Assembly (NCBI RefSeq): GCF_029892045.1
Contig: NZ_CP120368.1
Coordinates: forward strand, 1,858,001-1,922,000
Direction: 5' to 3'
Source: Sinorhizobium numidicum
GTDB taxonomy: Bacteria; Pseudomonadota; Alphaproteobacteria; Rhizobiales; Rhizobiaceae
DNA: 64,000 nt
The notes beneath the pieces are model-generated. The model worked only from the letters and a program-made list of their open reading frames with translations, was not told where the DNA came from and searched no databases. Every line of letters starts with the position of its first letter. Within the stretch, counting starts at the first letter, position 1. The position numbers and the translations under genes are program-made. Below are positions 9,319 to 17,888 of the stretch, one piece after another.

Positions 9319-10182
9319 TCACTCTCTGCCGGTAACGACCGGCGTGTCGGTCCTTCCGCCCCATTCCGACCAGGAACCGTCATAGAGCGTGTTGTCCGAA
9401 TGTCCCAACGATTGAAGCGCCAGGGTTATGATCGCGGCGGTAACGCCGGATCCGCAGGTGGTGACAACCGGCTTCGTCAGGTCGATGCCGGCGTCCCCGA
9501 AGGTCTGGTGCAAAGCCTCCAGGCTTTTGAGCGTGCCGTTCTCCGAGAAGACACCGGAGGGCAGGCTCTTTGCGCCGGGCATATGGCCCGATCGCATTCC
9601 AGGTCGCGGTTCCGGCTCCTCGCCCGTGAAGCGGCCGGCGCCGCGCGCATCGGCAATCTGAGCGAGTTGCTTTTCGACGATGTCCTGCATGCGCTCGAAG
9701 GAGGTGACGGCTTTTAGATTGAACGTGGGATTGAAAACGCGCGGTTCGGGCCTGGGCACTTCCGTGGTCGTCGGCCGCCCTTCCGCCCTCCAGCCGTCCA
9801 TGCCGCCGTCGAGAACGAGGACATTCTTGGCGCCCATGATGCGGAACATCCACCAGACCCGCGGCGCAGTGAAAATGCCCGGTCCGTCGTAGACGACGAT
9901 CGTATCGTTCTCGCTGATGCCCATTGCACCGACCGCTCGGGCGAAGACCTCGGGCGAGGGCAGGGTGTGCGGTAGACTGCTTGTCTGGTCGGCAATCGCA
10001 TCCTGGTCGAAGAAGACCGCTCCGGGAATATGCGCCGCCTCGTATTCGGCCTTCTGATTGCGGTTTTGCGCGGGCAGGTACCAAGCAGCGTCGAGGATCT
10101 TTACCGTCGGATCTCCGAGCCTCTGCTCGAGCCAATCTGCAGAAACGACAAAGGCGCTCTTGTTATCGTTCTTGTTGTTCAT
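9319..10182 (-). CDS. sseA: 3-mercaptopyruvate sulfurtransferase
   Basis: Transfers sulfur from 3-mercaptopyruvate to thiophilic acceptors. The 287-residue protein has two rhodanese domains; the second contains the active-site loop CGSGVTAA, whose CG[ST]GVT wording marks mercaptopyruvate sulfurtransferases rather than thiosulfate rhodaneses. The C-terminus has the usual YDGSWSEWG segment. The start at 10182 follows GGAG at good spacing. It lies 18 bp downstream of alaX and 8 bp upstream of the GNAT gene, in a four-gene operon with cysteine synthase, which fits a role in cysteine breakdown or sulfur trafficking. Confidence 0.95.
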   Translation of the reverse strand: MNNKNDNKSAFVVSADWLEQRLGDPTVKILDAAWYLPAQNRNQKAEYEAAHIPGAVFFDQDAIADQTSSLPHTLPSPEVFARAVGAMGISENDTIVVYDGPGIFTAPRVWWMFRIMGAKNVLVLDGGMDGWRAEGRPTTTEVPRPEPRVFNPTFNLKAVTSFERMQDIVEKQLAQIADARGAGRFTGEEPEPRPGMRSGHMPGAKSLPSGVFSENGTLKSLEALHQTFGDAGIDLTKPVVTTCGSGVTAAIITLALQSLGHSDNTLYDGSWSEWGGRTDTPVVTGRE

Positions 10183-10200
10183 TGTCGTCACTCCACGCAC

Positions 10201-10950
10201 TCAAACGGCTGTGCGATCTTCGGGTGCTCCGAAGCGTATCCGAAAACGCCGGTTTTCCTTACCTTTCTTTTCGATTTTTGCGATGTGGATCGCGCCCACT
10301 TCCTGGGTTTCCGAAACATGGGTGCCTCCGCACGGCTGACTGTCGATGGCCGAGTTTTCGCCGATGCAGACGAGGCTCACCCGACCGAGGCCGATCGGCG
10401 GGCGGACATTCTTCGACTTGACGATGCCAGGATTGGCGGCGAGGTCCTCATCGGTGATCCATTGCAGGTAGACGGGATGGTTCTCCTCTACGAGCTTCAT
10501 CAGCGCCGCCGTCACCTGGTCCTTGTCGATGGTCTCGCTCATGTCGAAATCGACACGGCTTTCCTCTTCGCCGACGGCGGCACCCGTGATCGGGAAGGGG
10601 CAGACGACGGAAAGCAGGTGGCAGGCCGTATGCATGCGCATCAGCCGGTAGCGACGCGGCCAGTCGATGTGCAAGACCAGCTTCTCGCCGACTGACGGTG
10701 ATGCCTGTCCCTCGGTGGGCACGTGTACGATGACCTCCTTCGTCTCACCGTGCCGGGTGCCGACTATGGTGATGCGGCTGCCGTCCTCGCGCTCGAAGAA
10801 GCCCGTATCGCCGGGCTGCCCGCCGGACGTGGCGTAAAAGCAGGTCTGGTCAAGCTCGATGCCGCCGTCCTCCAGAATCCCCGTCACGCTTGCTTCGCAA
10901 GTCGAGAGGTAAAAATCTTCACGGAAGAGGGCGGTCACGGTCCTTGTCAT
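10201..10950 (-). CDS. alaX: alanyl-tRNA editing protein AlaX
   Basis: A free-standing homologue of the AlaRS editing domain that hydrolyses mischarged Ser-tRNA(Ala) or Gly-tRNA(Ala). The 249-residue protein carries SGGQPGDTG near the N-terminus and the zinc motifs HTACH (HxxxH) and CGGTH (CxxxH), all intact. It lies between cysteine synthase (7 bp upstream) and sseA (18 bp downstream), so it is most likely part of the same transcript. Linkage of an editing factor to cysteine metabolism is noteworthy. Family assignment is firm; the precise substrate preference is not visible. Confidence 0.93.
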   Translation of the reverse strand: MTRTVTALFREDFYLSTCEASVTGILEDGGIELDQTCFYATSGGQPGDTGFFEREDGSRITIVGTRHGETKEVIVHVPTEGQASPSVGEKLVLHIDWPRRYRLMRMHTACHLLSVVCPFPITGAAVGEEESRVDFDMSETIDKDQVTAALMKLVEENHPVYLQWITDEDLAANPGIVKSKNVRPPIGLGRVSLVCIGENSAIDSQPCGGTHVSETQEVGAIHIAKIEKKGKENRRFRIRFGAPEDRTAV

Positions 10951-10957
10951 CGCAAAT

Positions 10958-11998
10958 CTATCCGACTGGTTCGTATGGCACTGTGATGGTCGAAGTCGTC
11001 GTCATCCAAGCCGGAACAGGCAGGCCCTTCGAGACCAGGAAGTCCGGGTTGAAAAGCTTCGATTGATAGCGGTTACCATAGTCGCAGAGGATCGTCACGA
11101 TCGTATGTCCAGGGCCGAGTTCCCTGGCGAGCCGTACAGCGCCGGCAATGTTGATGCCCGTGGAGCCGCCGACGCAGATGCCCTCCTTTTCGATCAGATC
11201 GAACACGTAGGGCACGGCCTCCGAATCGGGAATCTGATAGGCGAAATCCGGCGTGAAGCCTTCAAGATTGGCCGTGATTCGGCCCTGGCCGATGCCTTCC
11301 GTGATCGAGCTCCCGCTCGCCTTGAGCTCGCCATGGGCGTAGTAATTGTAAAGCGCTGCCCCTTCGGGATCCGCAAGGCCGATCTTGATCGAAGAGTTCC
11401 TGGCCCGCAGCCCTTGCGCCACTCCCGCCAGCGTCCCCCCAGAGCCCACCGCGCAGATGAAGCCGTCGACCTTGCCACCCGTATCGTTCCAGATTTCCGG
11501 AGCCGTCGTCTCCACGTGTGCGTCGCGGTTGGCGACATTGTCGAACTGGTTCGCCCAGATGGCGCCGTTCGGCTCGGTCTTGGCAAGCTCGGAAGCCAAC
11601 CGACCGGAAATCTTCACGTAATTGTTGGGATTTTTATAGGGCACCGCCGGAACTTCGACCATTTCGGCGCCGAGCAGGCGGAGCGCATCTTTCTTTTCCT
11701 GGCTTTGTGTCTCTGGAATGACGATCACCGTTCGATAGCCGAGCGCGCTGCCGACCACGGCAAGACCGATTCCGGTGTTGCCGGCAGTGCCTTCGACGAT
11801 GACGCCGCCCGGCCGCAGCTGCCCGGCTTTTTCCGCCTGGCGAATGATCCATAGCGCCGCCCGATCCTTCACCGATTGGCCGGGATTGAGAAATTCCGCT
11901 TTGCCAAGGATGGTGCAGCCGGTGGCTTCGGATACAGCCTTGAGGCGGATCAACGGCGTGTTGCCGATTGCTTCGAGCACGGACGGAAGAACGGGCAT
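10958..11998 (-). CDS. cysteine synthase-family PLP enzyme (CysK-like)
   Basis: A beta-family PLP enzyme of 346 residues, expected to make cysteine from O-acetylserine and sulfide, or to run the reverse desulfhydrase reaction as some homologues do. The N-terminus contains IGNTPLIRL, the PLP lysine is K44 in NPGQSVKDRAA, and the phosphate loop is GGSTGIN. The substrate loop reads TAGNTG instead of the TSGNTG of classical CysK, and the protein has a C-terminal extension (FNPDFLVSKGLPVPAW). These features place it in a distinct subgroup. It is first in the operon with alaX, sseA and a GNAT gene. Synthesis versus degradation cannot be decided from sequence. Confidence 0.88.
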   Translation of the reverse strand: MPVLPSVLEAIGNTPLIRLKAVSEATGCTILGKAEFLNPGQSVKDRAALWIIRQAEKAGQLRPGGVIVEGTAGNTGIGLAVVGSALGYRTVIVIPETQSQEKKDALRLLGAEMVEVPAVPYKNPNNYVKISGRLASELAKTEPNGAIWANQFDNVANRDAHVETTAPEIWNDTGGKVDGFICAVGSGGTLAGVAQGLRARNSSIKIGLADPEGAALYNYYAHGELKASGSSITEGIGQGRITANLEGFTPDFAYQIPDSEAVPYVFDLIEKEGICVGGSTGINIAGAVRLARELGPGHTIVTILCDYGNRYQSKLFNPDFLVSKGLPVPAWMTTTSTITVPYEPVG

Positions 11999-12324
11999 TT
12001 TGAAAACCTCACGCTGGACGTAACAGACGCCGGGCTTAAGCCAAGCATTAACCTCGATGAACGGCAAGCCGATAAACATTTGGTTTATGGGAAGGATCGC
12101 CGAAATATTGGCGTGTTTTCGGCTCAGCGTGTTCAGCAGGCAAGAAATAGCGTTTCGCAGCTTTCCTGTCCCGGACAAAAATCGTCCCCGTCGCCAGACC
12201 GACGGCGGGAAAGCGGATGGTGCGGGCCCGCATTTGCCATGGGAGAGACAACAGGTTTCGGCAGGGGAGTAGATGCCGGCCTTTTGCGGAAGAGGAACTC
12301 TTCCCGATGAATGCGGAGGACGAA
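11999..12324. other. divergent intergenic region without a recognised gene
   Basis: About 325 bp between the cysteine synthase operon and the forward SDR. It should contain both promoters. The open frames here are overlapping shadows with no recognisable family, and I see no clear palindromic operator. Confidence 0.5.
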
Positions 12325-13164
12325 ATGACAACTGCTTTCATAGCCCGACCCGAGCATGGATTGGCGTGGATAACCGGTGCGAGTTCCGGCATCGGGCGCG
12401 CCGTGGCGCTCCGGCTGGTAGAGGAGGGGTATTCGGTCGTCGTTACCGCGCGCAGCCATGACAAGCTGGTGGCGCTTCAACATGAAGCAACCGGCGCCGG
12501 CAAAATCATCGTTCTCGATGGGGATGTCAGCGATCCGCGTGACATGGAGCGGCTGCTGGCGGCAATCGAGTACGAGCATGGACGGGTGGCGCTCGCCATC
12601 CTCAATGCCGGTGTGGTCATTCCGGTTCGCGGCGACGACCTGCATCGTGAAGCTTTCGACAAGAGTTTCGCCGTTAATCTGCATGGCGTCGTCAATTGCC
12701 TCGTGCCAGTCGTCGAGCACATGAAGGCAAGAGGTCATGGCCAGATCGCGATTATGTCCTCGGTTGCCGGCTATGGCGGACTGCCTATGGGGGCCGCTTA
12801 CGGCGCAACCGAGGCTGCCCTGATCAATATGGCGGAAAGCCTGAAGTTCGACCTTGATCGCATAGGCATCCGCCTTCAGCTGATCTGCCCAGGCTTCGTC
12901 GATACCCAAGGGTCGGCCGGGCGCGGTTTTCCGAGGCCGGCGCTGGTAAGCGCTACCAAGGCAGCGGACTGGATATGCGCGGGGCTGAAGTCCAGGCGCT
13001 TCGAGATCACCTTTCCGAAACGCTTCACCTATGTCGTGAAGTTGCTGCAGTGCTTGCCCTACGGCGCCTATTTCGCGCTTCTCAACTGGCTCATTCCTTG
13101 GCGGCCGCCCACCGTAGCGAAGAAGCAGTCCAATTCGGACGAACAGCCGCGTCAGGCCGTATGA
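12325..13164 (+). CDS. short-chain dehydrogenase/reductase with altered YxxxK motif
   Basis: A 279-residue SDR with an intact nucleotide loop TGASSGIG, an NAG motif (LNAGVVIP) and an active-site serine in MSSVAGYGG. The catalytic tyrosine is Y159, but the following motif reads YGATE, so the normally invariant lysine is glutamate (E163, codon GAG at 12811). A single base change from AAG would explain it. The C-terminus (FPKRFTYVVKLLQCLPYG) is amphipathic and may contact membrane. The ATG at 12325 has GGAGG at ideal spacing; 12307 is an alternative. Either the enzyme is inactive or it has a non-redox role. Substrate is unknown. Confidence 0.85.
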   Translation: MTTAFIARPEHGLAWITGASSGIGRAVALRLVEEGYSVVVTARSHDKLVALQHEATGAGKIIVLDGDVSDPRDMERLLAAIEYEHGRVALAILNAGVVIPVRGDDLHREAFDKSFAVNLHGVVNCLVPVVEHMKARGHGQIAIMSSVAGYGGLPMGAAYGATEAALINMAESLKFDLDRIGIRLQLICPGFVDTQGSAGRGFPRPALVSATKAADWICAGLKSRRFEITFPKRFTYVVKLLQCLPYGAYFALLNWLIPWRPPTVAKKQSNSDEQPRQAV

Positions 13165-13478
13165 AGGACGAGGACTGCGCCGAAGACCAGTGAAAGGCCG
13201 ACCCAGCCGATCGGCTTCAGCTTTTGACCGAAAAGGAGACGGCCGCAGATGGCCGTCCCGAAGACGCCGGTGGCACCGAGCACGGCATAGGCGATCGCAA
13301 GCTCCATGCCTCTGACCGCTTCCGCGAGCAGCGCGAAAGCGGCAAGCACGAGCACAATCGAGAGAGCGCCCCAACCGCGGTGGGCAAAGCCGTTCGATTT
13401 AGTGGAAGCGAGGTTTGCGGCGACATCGACGAGGCCGGCCAGAACCGCAAGGGCGAAATGGAGATTAGAGGGGGTCAC
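13152..13478 (-). CDS. SMR/EamA-type small multidrug transporter subunit
   Basis: A 108-residue, four-helix membrane protein of the small multidrug resistance type, here probably one half of a heterodimeric pair with the upstream gene. The helices are visible in LAVLAGLVDVAAN, LSIVLVLAAFALLAEA, ELAIAYAVLGATGVFGTAI and IGWVGLSLVFGAVLVL. I preferred the GTG at 13478, preceded by GAGGA at good spacing, because it gives the usual SMR length; the upstream ATG would add a charged leader. It overlaps the upstream subunit by 14 bp, so translation is coupled. Substrates could be cationic drugs or polyamines (family knowledge only). Confidence 0.82.
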   Translation of the reverse strand: MTPSNLHFALAVLAGLVDVAANLASTKSNGFAHRGWGALSIVLVLAAFALLAEAVRGMELAIAYAVLGATGVFGTAICGRLLFGQKLKPIGWVGLSLVFGAVLVLHTA

Positions 13479-13821
13479 CGGTTGCTTCCTCCGTTTCCTC
13501 TTCGCCGCTTTCACCGGCGTTGACGAGGAGAATTCCGGCAACCGCCATCGACAGGCCGACCACCTCGCGCGCGGTCAGCACATGGCCGAAGACGAATATC
13601 GAGACGAGCGTAATGAGGGCGACACCCGCCCCCTCCCAGATCGCATAGGCGACGCCGACCGAAATCGTCTTCACCGCCCGTGACAGGAACACATAGGAAA
13701 GCGCGATCGAGGCATACATGACCGCGTGGCCGAGATATGCGCCGGGGGCCGCCCTCATCGCCGTGAGGCCAGCGACCTCGGTCGCGATCGCGAGTGTCAG
13801 GAAAAGCCATGCAGGACGCAT
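13465..13821 (-). CDS. SMR family transporter subunit (MdtJ/EmrE-like)
   Basis: A 118-residue small multidrug resistance protein. It carries the conserved membrane glutamate of helix 1 (LAIATEVAGLTAM, the E14 position of EmrE) and the helix-3 signature VGVAYAIWEGAGVALIT. A charged tail rich in glutamate follows helix 4. It is first of a coupled pair with the overlapping downstream SMR gene, an arrangement typical of paired SMR transporters. The start at 13821 has AAGG upstream. Proton-driven cation or polyamine export is the family role; the substrate is not predictable. Confidence 0.9.
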   Translation of the reverse strand: MRPAWLFLTLAIATEVAGLTAMRAAPGAYLGHAVMYASIALSYVFLSRAVKTISVGVAYAIWEGAGVALITLVSIFVFGHVLTAREVVGLSMAVAGILLVNAGESGEEETEEATGDPL

Positions 13822-13860
13822 GAGGAGCCTTCATGAAAGATCTTGCTACACGACAAACGA

Positions 13861-13897
13861 AAAGAGCCATTCGGGCCTTTGCCGCGAATGGCTCTTT
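13861..13897 (-). terminator. intrinsic terminator downstream of tRNA-Asn
   Basis: A 13-bp perfect inverted repeat AAAGAGCCATTCG/CGAATGGCTCTTT with a short loop. Read on the reverse strand it follows the tRNA-Asn gene, and the stem runs into CTTTTCGTTTG, a T-rich tail typical of Rho-independent termination. Confidence 0.85.
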
Positions 13898-13902
13898 GAA
13901 AC

Positions 13903-13977
13903 TGGCTCCCCGGGCCGGATTCGAACCGGCGACCTATCGATTAACAGTCGAGTGCTCTACCGCTGAGCTACCAGGGA
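13903..13977 (-). tRNA. tRNA-Asn (GTT)
   Basis: A complete cloverleaf on the reverse strand. The acceptor stem TCCCTGG pairs with CCGGGGA (one T-G pair), the D-arm has AGCTCAGCGGTAGAGC, the anticodon loop CTGTTAA gives GTT, and the T-arm contains GGTTCGAATCC. The CCA end is encoded. An intrinsic terminator follows. Confidence 0.97.
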
Positions 13978-14115
13978 TCATCTGCGCCGCAGAAGTGAGG
14001 CTGCTAATACAAATGCTTTCTCGATTTGCCAAGCGCTTTTTCAAAAAAAATCACCGGACCGGTTGCGAGACTGTGGAGAAAGACCCAACTCTGGGGGACC
14101 AGTCGTGAAAGAGGA

Positions 14116-14412
14116 ATGATGACGAAGGGTAGAAAAAAAATACATTTCGGCATCGATCCGCAGACGCATGAGATCGTGCTGGGCAAATGGCGCCTCAAAC
14201 TGCCGGAATCACCGGCAGTGCGGGTTTTGATCGGCTCGCTCCTTATCGTCGGCGGCGTGCTGGGCTTCCTGCCGGTTCTTGGCTTCTGGATGATTCCTTT
14301 GGGCCTGCTCGTGCTTTCGCACGACATACCCTTTGTCCGGCGCCGACGCCGTAAACTTGCAGTGTGGTGGGCGCGCTGGCGCGGTACGCAGAATTCCTCC
14401 AGCAAATCCTGA
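14116..14412 (+). CDS. small membrane protein, PGPGW-type
   Basis: A 98-residue protein with two adjacent hydrophobic segments (VRVLIGSLLIVGGVLGFLP and FWMIPLGLLVLSHDIP) followed by a strongly basic tail (FVRRRRRKL). The GFLPVLGFWMIPLGLLVLS stretch resembles the PGPGW family of putative two-helix membrane proteins, though the PGPGW residues themselves are not conserved. Start is uncertain between the two adjacent ATGs at 14116 and 14119; GAGGA is very close to both. Function is unknown. It is the only gene between tRNA-Asn and the cytochrome c gene. Confidence 0.7.
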   Translation: MMTKGRKKIHFGIDPQTHEIVLGKWRLKLPESPAVRVLIGSLLIVGGVLGFLPVLGFWMIPLGLLVLSHDIPFVRRRRRKLAVWWARWRGTQNSSSKS

Positions 14413-14896
14413 GAATCGATCAATCCAGTTGCTGTGTCCGCAAGCTACACACATTGGCGCCAAGCAACTAATCGTCGGCTAGATAGGCACGACGGCGGTG
14501 ATCTATGCCGCGTTCCGGGTCGATAGCGGGCCTGCCGTAGATCATCTCAATTCGGCCACTGCCCCTCATGGCGGATTTCCATTCATTCATTTCCATTCCA
14601 GGCGGCGCTCGAAACAGACCAATTCGGCTTGACTTGCCGATCCGGAAATCCAATCCGCCGCAATTCTTGCGGCCTGCACGCCCGCAGTAGTGGACATACG
14701 GGACAGCCTTGCAATGCAGTTCCGCGCCCTGTTCATCACTCGCACTTCAGGATCATAAGAGTATGGAGTATATCTATTAGATAACTCTGAATTAGGTGCG
14801 TGGATACGCGCCGCTTATTAACGAAAATAGACAAGGACGCGCCATGGCACGACGTCTCGTCGGTCCGTCAGCGTTCCAATATATAAAGGGAGGGTA
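14413..14896. other. intergenic region, no gene seen
   Basis: About 480 bp with only short ORFs lacking family features, including a 61-codon reverse frame at 14468-14653. The stretch around 14755-14815 is AT-rich and probably holds the promoter of the cytochrome c gene. No repeats or RNA genes were recognised. Confidence 0.5.
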
Positions 14897-15427
14897 ATGA
14901 TGTTTCCGTCATCCGTTCGGTTCGTTTTTGTTGCCGCCTCTGCTTTGGGATTGCAGCCTTTCACGGCACAGGCCGATGACACGCAGATTGCGCGAGGGGA
15001 ATATCTCGTCACGATCGGCGGCTGCAACGACTGCCACACACCAGGGTATTTCTTCGGAAAGCCGGACACCTCGCGTTTTCTCGGTGGTTCAGATGTTGGT
15101 TTCGAAATTCCAGGGCAGGGTGTTTTTGTCGGCCGCAACATAACGCCCGACAAGGAGACTGGAATTGGCAGCTGGACCAAGGAGCAGATCGTGACTGCGA
15201 TACAGACCGGAGAGCGGCCCGACGGCCGTATTCTCGCGCCGATCATGCCGTGGCACGCATTCGCGCAGCTCACCGCTGAAGACGCCGCGGCAATCGCTGC
15301 TTTCCTTCAAAGCCTGAAACCGGTCAGCCATGAGGTGCCGGGTCCGTTCAAGCCGGACGAGAAGGTATCGACCTTTATGTTCCGGATCTTGCCGCCGGGC
15401 GAAACCGCAGCCGCAGCGCCAAGATAG
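14897..15427 (+). CDS. secreted class I c-type cytochrome
   Basis: A 176-residue periplasmic electron carrier. It has a cleavable signal peptide (hydrophobic residues 5-22, ending AQADD) and one covalent haem site, CNDCH, in GGCNDCHTPG. The methionine ligand is probably in PIMPWHAFAQLT. Wording such as GRNITPDKETGIGSWT and the AFAQLTAEDAAAIAAFLQSL helix resembles cytochrome subunits of membrane alcohol/aldehyde dehydrogenases, but only one haem motif is present and no dehydrogenase lies nearby. GGAGGG precedes the start. The partner enzyme is unknown. Confidence 0.88.
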   Translation: MMFPSSVRFVFVAASALGLQPFTAQADDTQIARGEYLVTIGGCNDCHTPGYFFGKPDTSRFLGGSDVGFEIPGQGVFVGRNITPDKETGIGSWTKEQIVTAIQTGERPDGRILAPIMPWHAFAQLTAEDAAAIAAFLQSLKPVSHEVPGPFKPDEKVSTFMFRILPPGETAAAAPR

Positions 15428-15673
15428 CCTTACGCATGCCGGGGGGAAGGCCGGCCGGAGGCTGAGACGGAAGAACGCCGTCTTACCAGACGGTGCTGAC
15501 GCCTGAGATCGATTACCTGGACGGAGGAGGGCAAGCTGCGGCAGCCTTCGTTCAGGAGCGTTGTGGAAACCTCATATCGGAAATCACCGAGGACAAATTT
15601 CCGAAATTGCCTCTTGCGGTTTCCAGCCAATCATTCTAAATCCGCGCCACGACTTGAGAATTCAAGTCAGAGA

Positions 15674-15747
15674 GGCCTCGTGGCGGAGTGGTGACGCAGA
15701 GGACTGCAAATCCTTGTACCCCGGTTCAATTCCGGGCGAGGCCTCCA
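15674..15747 (+). tRNA. tRNA-Cys (GCA)
   Basis: A complete cloverleaf: acceptor stem GGCCTCG pairs with CGAGGCC, the anticodon loop CTGCAAA gives GCA, and the T-arm contains GGTTCAATTCC. CCA is encoded at the 3' end. Confidence 0.97.
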
Positions 15748-16059
15748 AGATTCCCCCTAATGAAATCAACGACCTAAGCTTCTAACACCGATGCGGTGAG
15801 GTGATCAGCCAAATCGGTTGCGCGGAATTGGCAACGCCGCTCTTAACAGAGGCGAGCCAGCAACGAAGTTCTGATTTTATGCCGCGGAGAAGGTCGGTTC
15901 GGCGACTGGGGTTGGAACGAAATATGGACAGCCGCGGGGCGTTAGTATCCATTAGCGTCGGTTGTGGCTTCTGTCCGAACGAGGCTGTCAAAGCATCGTC
16001 GTCTCGCAACGAGCAGCGGCAGATCTTGTTGCGTCAGACCAGTGCTGCCGTCCATCAAG
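15748..16059. other. intergenic region, no gene seen
   Basis: About 310 bp between tRNA-Cys and the 3' end of lexA. Short frames on both strands show no family features, and no clear hairpin terminator or repeat was found. Confidence 0.5.
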
Positions 16060-16776
16060 CTAATGATAACGGCGGATGAGCCCGACGAGCTTACCCTGAA
16101 TCTTGACCCGATCCGGCCCGAATATTCGTGTTTCATAAGCCGGGTTAGCCGCCTCGAGTGCGATCGAAGCACCCTTGCGGCGGAATCGCTTCAAAGTCGC
16201 TTCCTCGTCGTCGACCAGAGCAACGACGATGTCCCCGGGATTGGCCGTACTCGTGTTTCGGATGATTACCGTATCACCGTCGAAGATGCCCGCCTCGATC
16301 ATCGAGTCGCCCTTGATTTCAAGCGCGTAGTGCTCGCCGCTGCCGATCATTTCAAGCGGCACGGTAATGTCGTGCGTGTTGTTCTGGATTGCCGAGATCG
16401 GAACGCCCGCTGCGATTCGTCCCATCACAGGCACAGTTACGGATGCAGTCTCTACCGGCGGTGCCGACCTCGCCGTCGGCGGCGTTGCGGGCGGTTTGCC
16501 TAAGCTCCCCTCGATGACGCTAGGCGAGAAGCCACGCCGGGGTTGAGCTGTTCCCGAATAGGCTTCCGGCAGCTTGATGACCTCCAGCGCGCGGGCCCGA
16601 TTGGGCAGCCGGCGAATGAAGCCGCGCTCCTCAAGCGCGGTGATCAAGCGGTGAATGCCGGATTTCGATGCGAGATCGAGAGCGTCTTTCATCTCGTCGA
16701 AGGAGGGCGGCACCCCGGTTTCCTTCATTCGTTCATGAATGAAAAGAAGCAATTCCTGTTGCTTGCGGGTCAGCAT
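16060..16776 (-). CDS. lexA: LexA repressor
   Basis: Repressor of the SOS DNA-damage response; RecA-stimulated self-cleavage derepresses the regulon. The 238-residue protein has a wHTH domain (residues 1-65, [17 protein letters not shown]), a long linker typical of rhizobial LexA, and an S24 peptidase domain. The cleavage site is A123-G124 (RIAAGVP), with nucleophile S158 (GDSMIEAG) and general base K196 (EATLKRF), all present. A perfect GTTC-N7-GTTC box lies about 50 bp upstream, indicating autoregulation. The start at 16776 fits the conserved N-terminus. Confidence 0.98.
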   Translation of the reverse strand: MLTRKQQELLLFIHERMKETGVPPSFDEMKDALDLASKSGIHRLITALEERGFIRRLPNRARALEVIKLPEAYSGTAQPRRGFSPSVIEGSLGKPPATPPTARSAPPVETASVTVPVMGRIAAGVPISAIQNNTHDITVPLEMIGSGEHYALEIKGDSMIEAGIFDGDTVIIRNTSTANPGDIVVALVDDEEATLKRFRRKGASIALEAANPAYETRIFGPDRVKIQGKLVGLIRRYH

Positions 16777-16824
16777 GGCGCGTCACTCCAGAATCGCGAA
16801 ACAAATCAAGAACAGACACTATCT

Positions 16825-16839
16825 GTTCCATATGTGTTC
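16825..16839. promoter_or_regulatory. LexA-binding SOS box upstream of lexA
   Basis: GTTC-CATATGT-GTTC is the direct-repeat LexA site known for alphaproteobacteria. It overlaps the right half of a second symmetric sequence, GAAC-N11-GTTC. Its place just upstream of lexA indicates autoregulation. Confidence 0.9.
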
Positions 16840-17067
16840 CGCAAGTACCTAAAATTCCGTGAATTTCGCCGACTATTTAAGTTTCGAGGTCAGTGGAGTG
16901 GTTTGGGCAGCATACCGACGGACCATTACCGGAAGCCTCGGGGCCGGCGGCGAGGAATGGTCATATTGGCTGCGGCCGAAAACAACGGTTACCCGGCTCG
17001 TTCTAAGCGCCTGCGCGCAATACCGGTGCTGGTGACGTGGATCCGAAGGCCCAGGGAAATATTCGTA

Positions 17068-17265
17068 TCAAGACCGTTTGGGCTCGGCGTGAGGTGGTTC
17101 TTCCTTTTCGTCAGGTTTCTTGCCGGGTTCCTCTTCGGGAAGCTTGTCAGGCTGTGGTTCTTTGGTCGGGGGATCGGGCACCTCGAGCGGAGGCACAGGG
17201 TTCGGAGGGATAACTCCTGGCCCTGGCCCAGGGCCGATCGGATCAGGTACTGCATAGGACGCCAT
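17068..17265 (-). CDS. small proline-rich protein
   Basis: A 65-residue product, about one third proline, with an acidic-basic tail (KLPEEEPGKKPDEKEEP). It begins MASYAVPDPIGPGPGPG and has no signal peptide or membrane segment. A near-perfect Shine-Dalgarno AAAGGAGGT precedes the ATG codons at 17268 and 17265; spacing favours 17265. Low complexity and lack of known domains mean it is probably disordered. The strong ribosome-binding site supports expression; function is unknown. Confidence 0.6.
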   Translation of the reverse strand: MASYAVPDPIGPGPGPGVIPPNPVPPLEVPDPPTKEPQPDKLPEEEPGKKPDEKEEPPHAEPKRS

Positions 17266-17531
17266 CATCAACCTCCTTTCGGTGTGATGCTGAACCCCCT
17301 GCAGTCGCAAATGTTCCTGTGGAAGTGGCCCGGGCTTACCCTGTACAGTGAGCATTCCCGCGGTTGTTGGTCAGGCGCCAGAAAGCGTCGGGCGCGGCAC
17401 TCGCGCAGCATGATCGCCCGCAAGCTCCGGCGACCCCTACGCTTATAGTTTGCAGACGTTCCGCCGGAGTACCGCACGTCACGTGCGGCTCGATGCCGCC
17501 CCATTGCATGTCGCCTGATCGAGTTCCGATC

Positions 17532-17696
17532 CTAGTAGGCCAAGCGCAGACCGCCCGGGGTCAGAACGTCGAAATCGGGTTCAGGATATGGTCCGTACCA
17601 TTGAGTGTATGTCGTGTTGCCTGCTCCAGTGCTTGCACATCCAGAGAGTGTGAAAAGTGCAATTGCCGCGGCTGCCATCAGAAATTTAACAGGCAT
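17532..17696 (-). CDS. short lipoprotein
   Basis: A 54-residue protein with a lipoprotein signal: MPVKFLMAAAAIALFTLSGC, where LSGC is a standard lipobox, followed by a 35-residue mature part rich in aromatic residues and proline (YTQWYGPYPEPDF). Membrane anchoring is predicted. The frame continues far upstream through a tRNA gene, so the ATG at 17696 is the only sensible start. No conserved domain is recognised. Confidence 0.72.
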   Translation of the reverse strand: MPVKFLMAAAAIALFTLSGCASTGAGNTTYTQWYGPYPEPDFDVLTPGGLRLAY

Positions 17697-17888
17697 GGTT
17701 TTTCGCCACCTAGTTGCCCAGGCCTCAAGGGCCAGACTGTAACTTTCCCTCAGATCATCTTCCTTGGCAAGCGCACCGCGAGGGTCGGGGCGCGTGTCGG
17801 ATATCGAGACGAAGCTATTCCTGTCCGACCTTCGCGTCTCTATCGATCGGAAGAATAAATGGCATGGAGTCAAACAGTTAAAAGCCAA

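Noticed and set aside
14468..14653. Possible 61-codon reverse gene
   Set aside because: No ribosome-binding site, family or neighbour supports it; it lies in a non-coding stretch.
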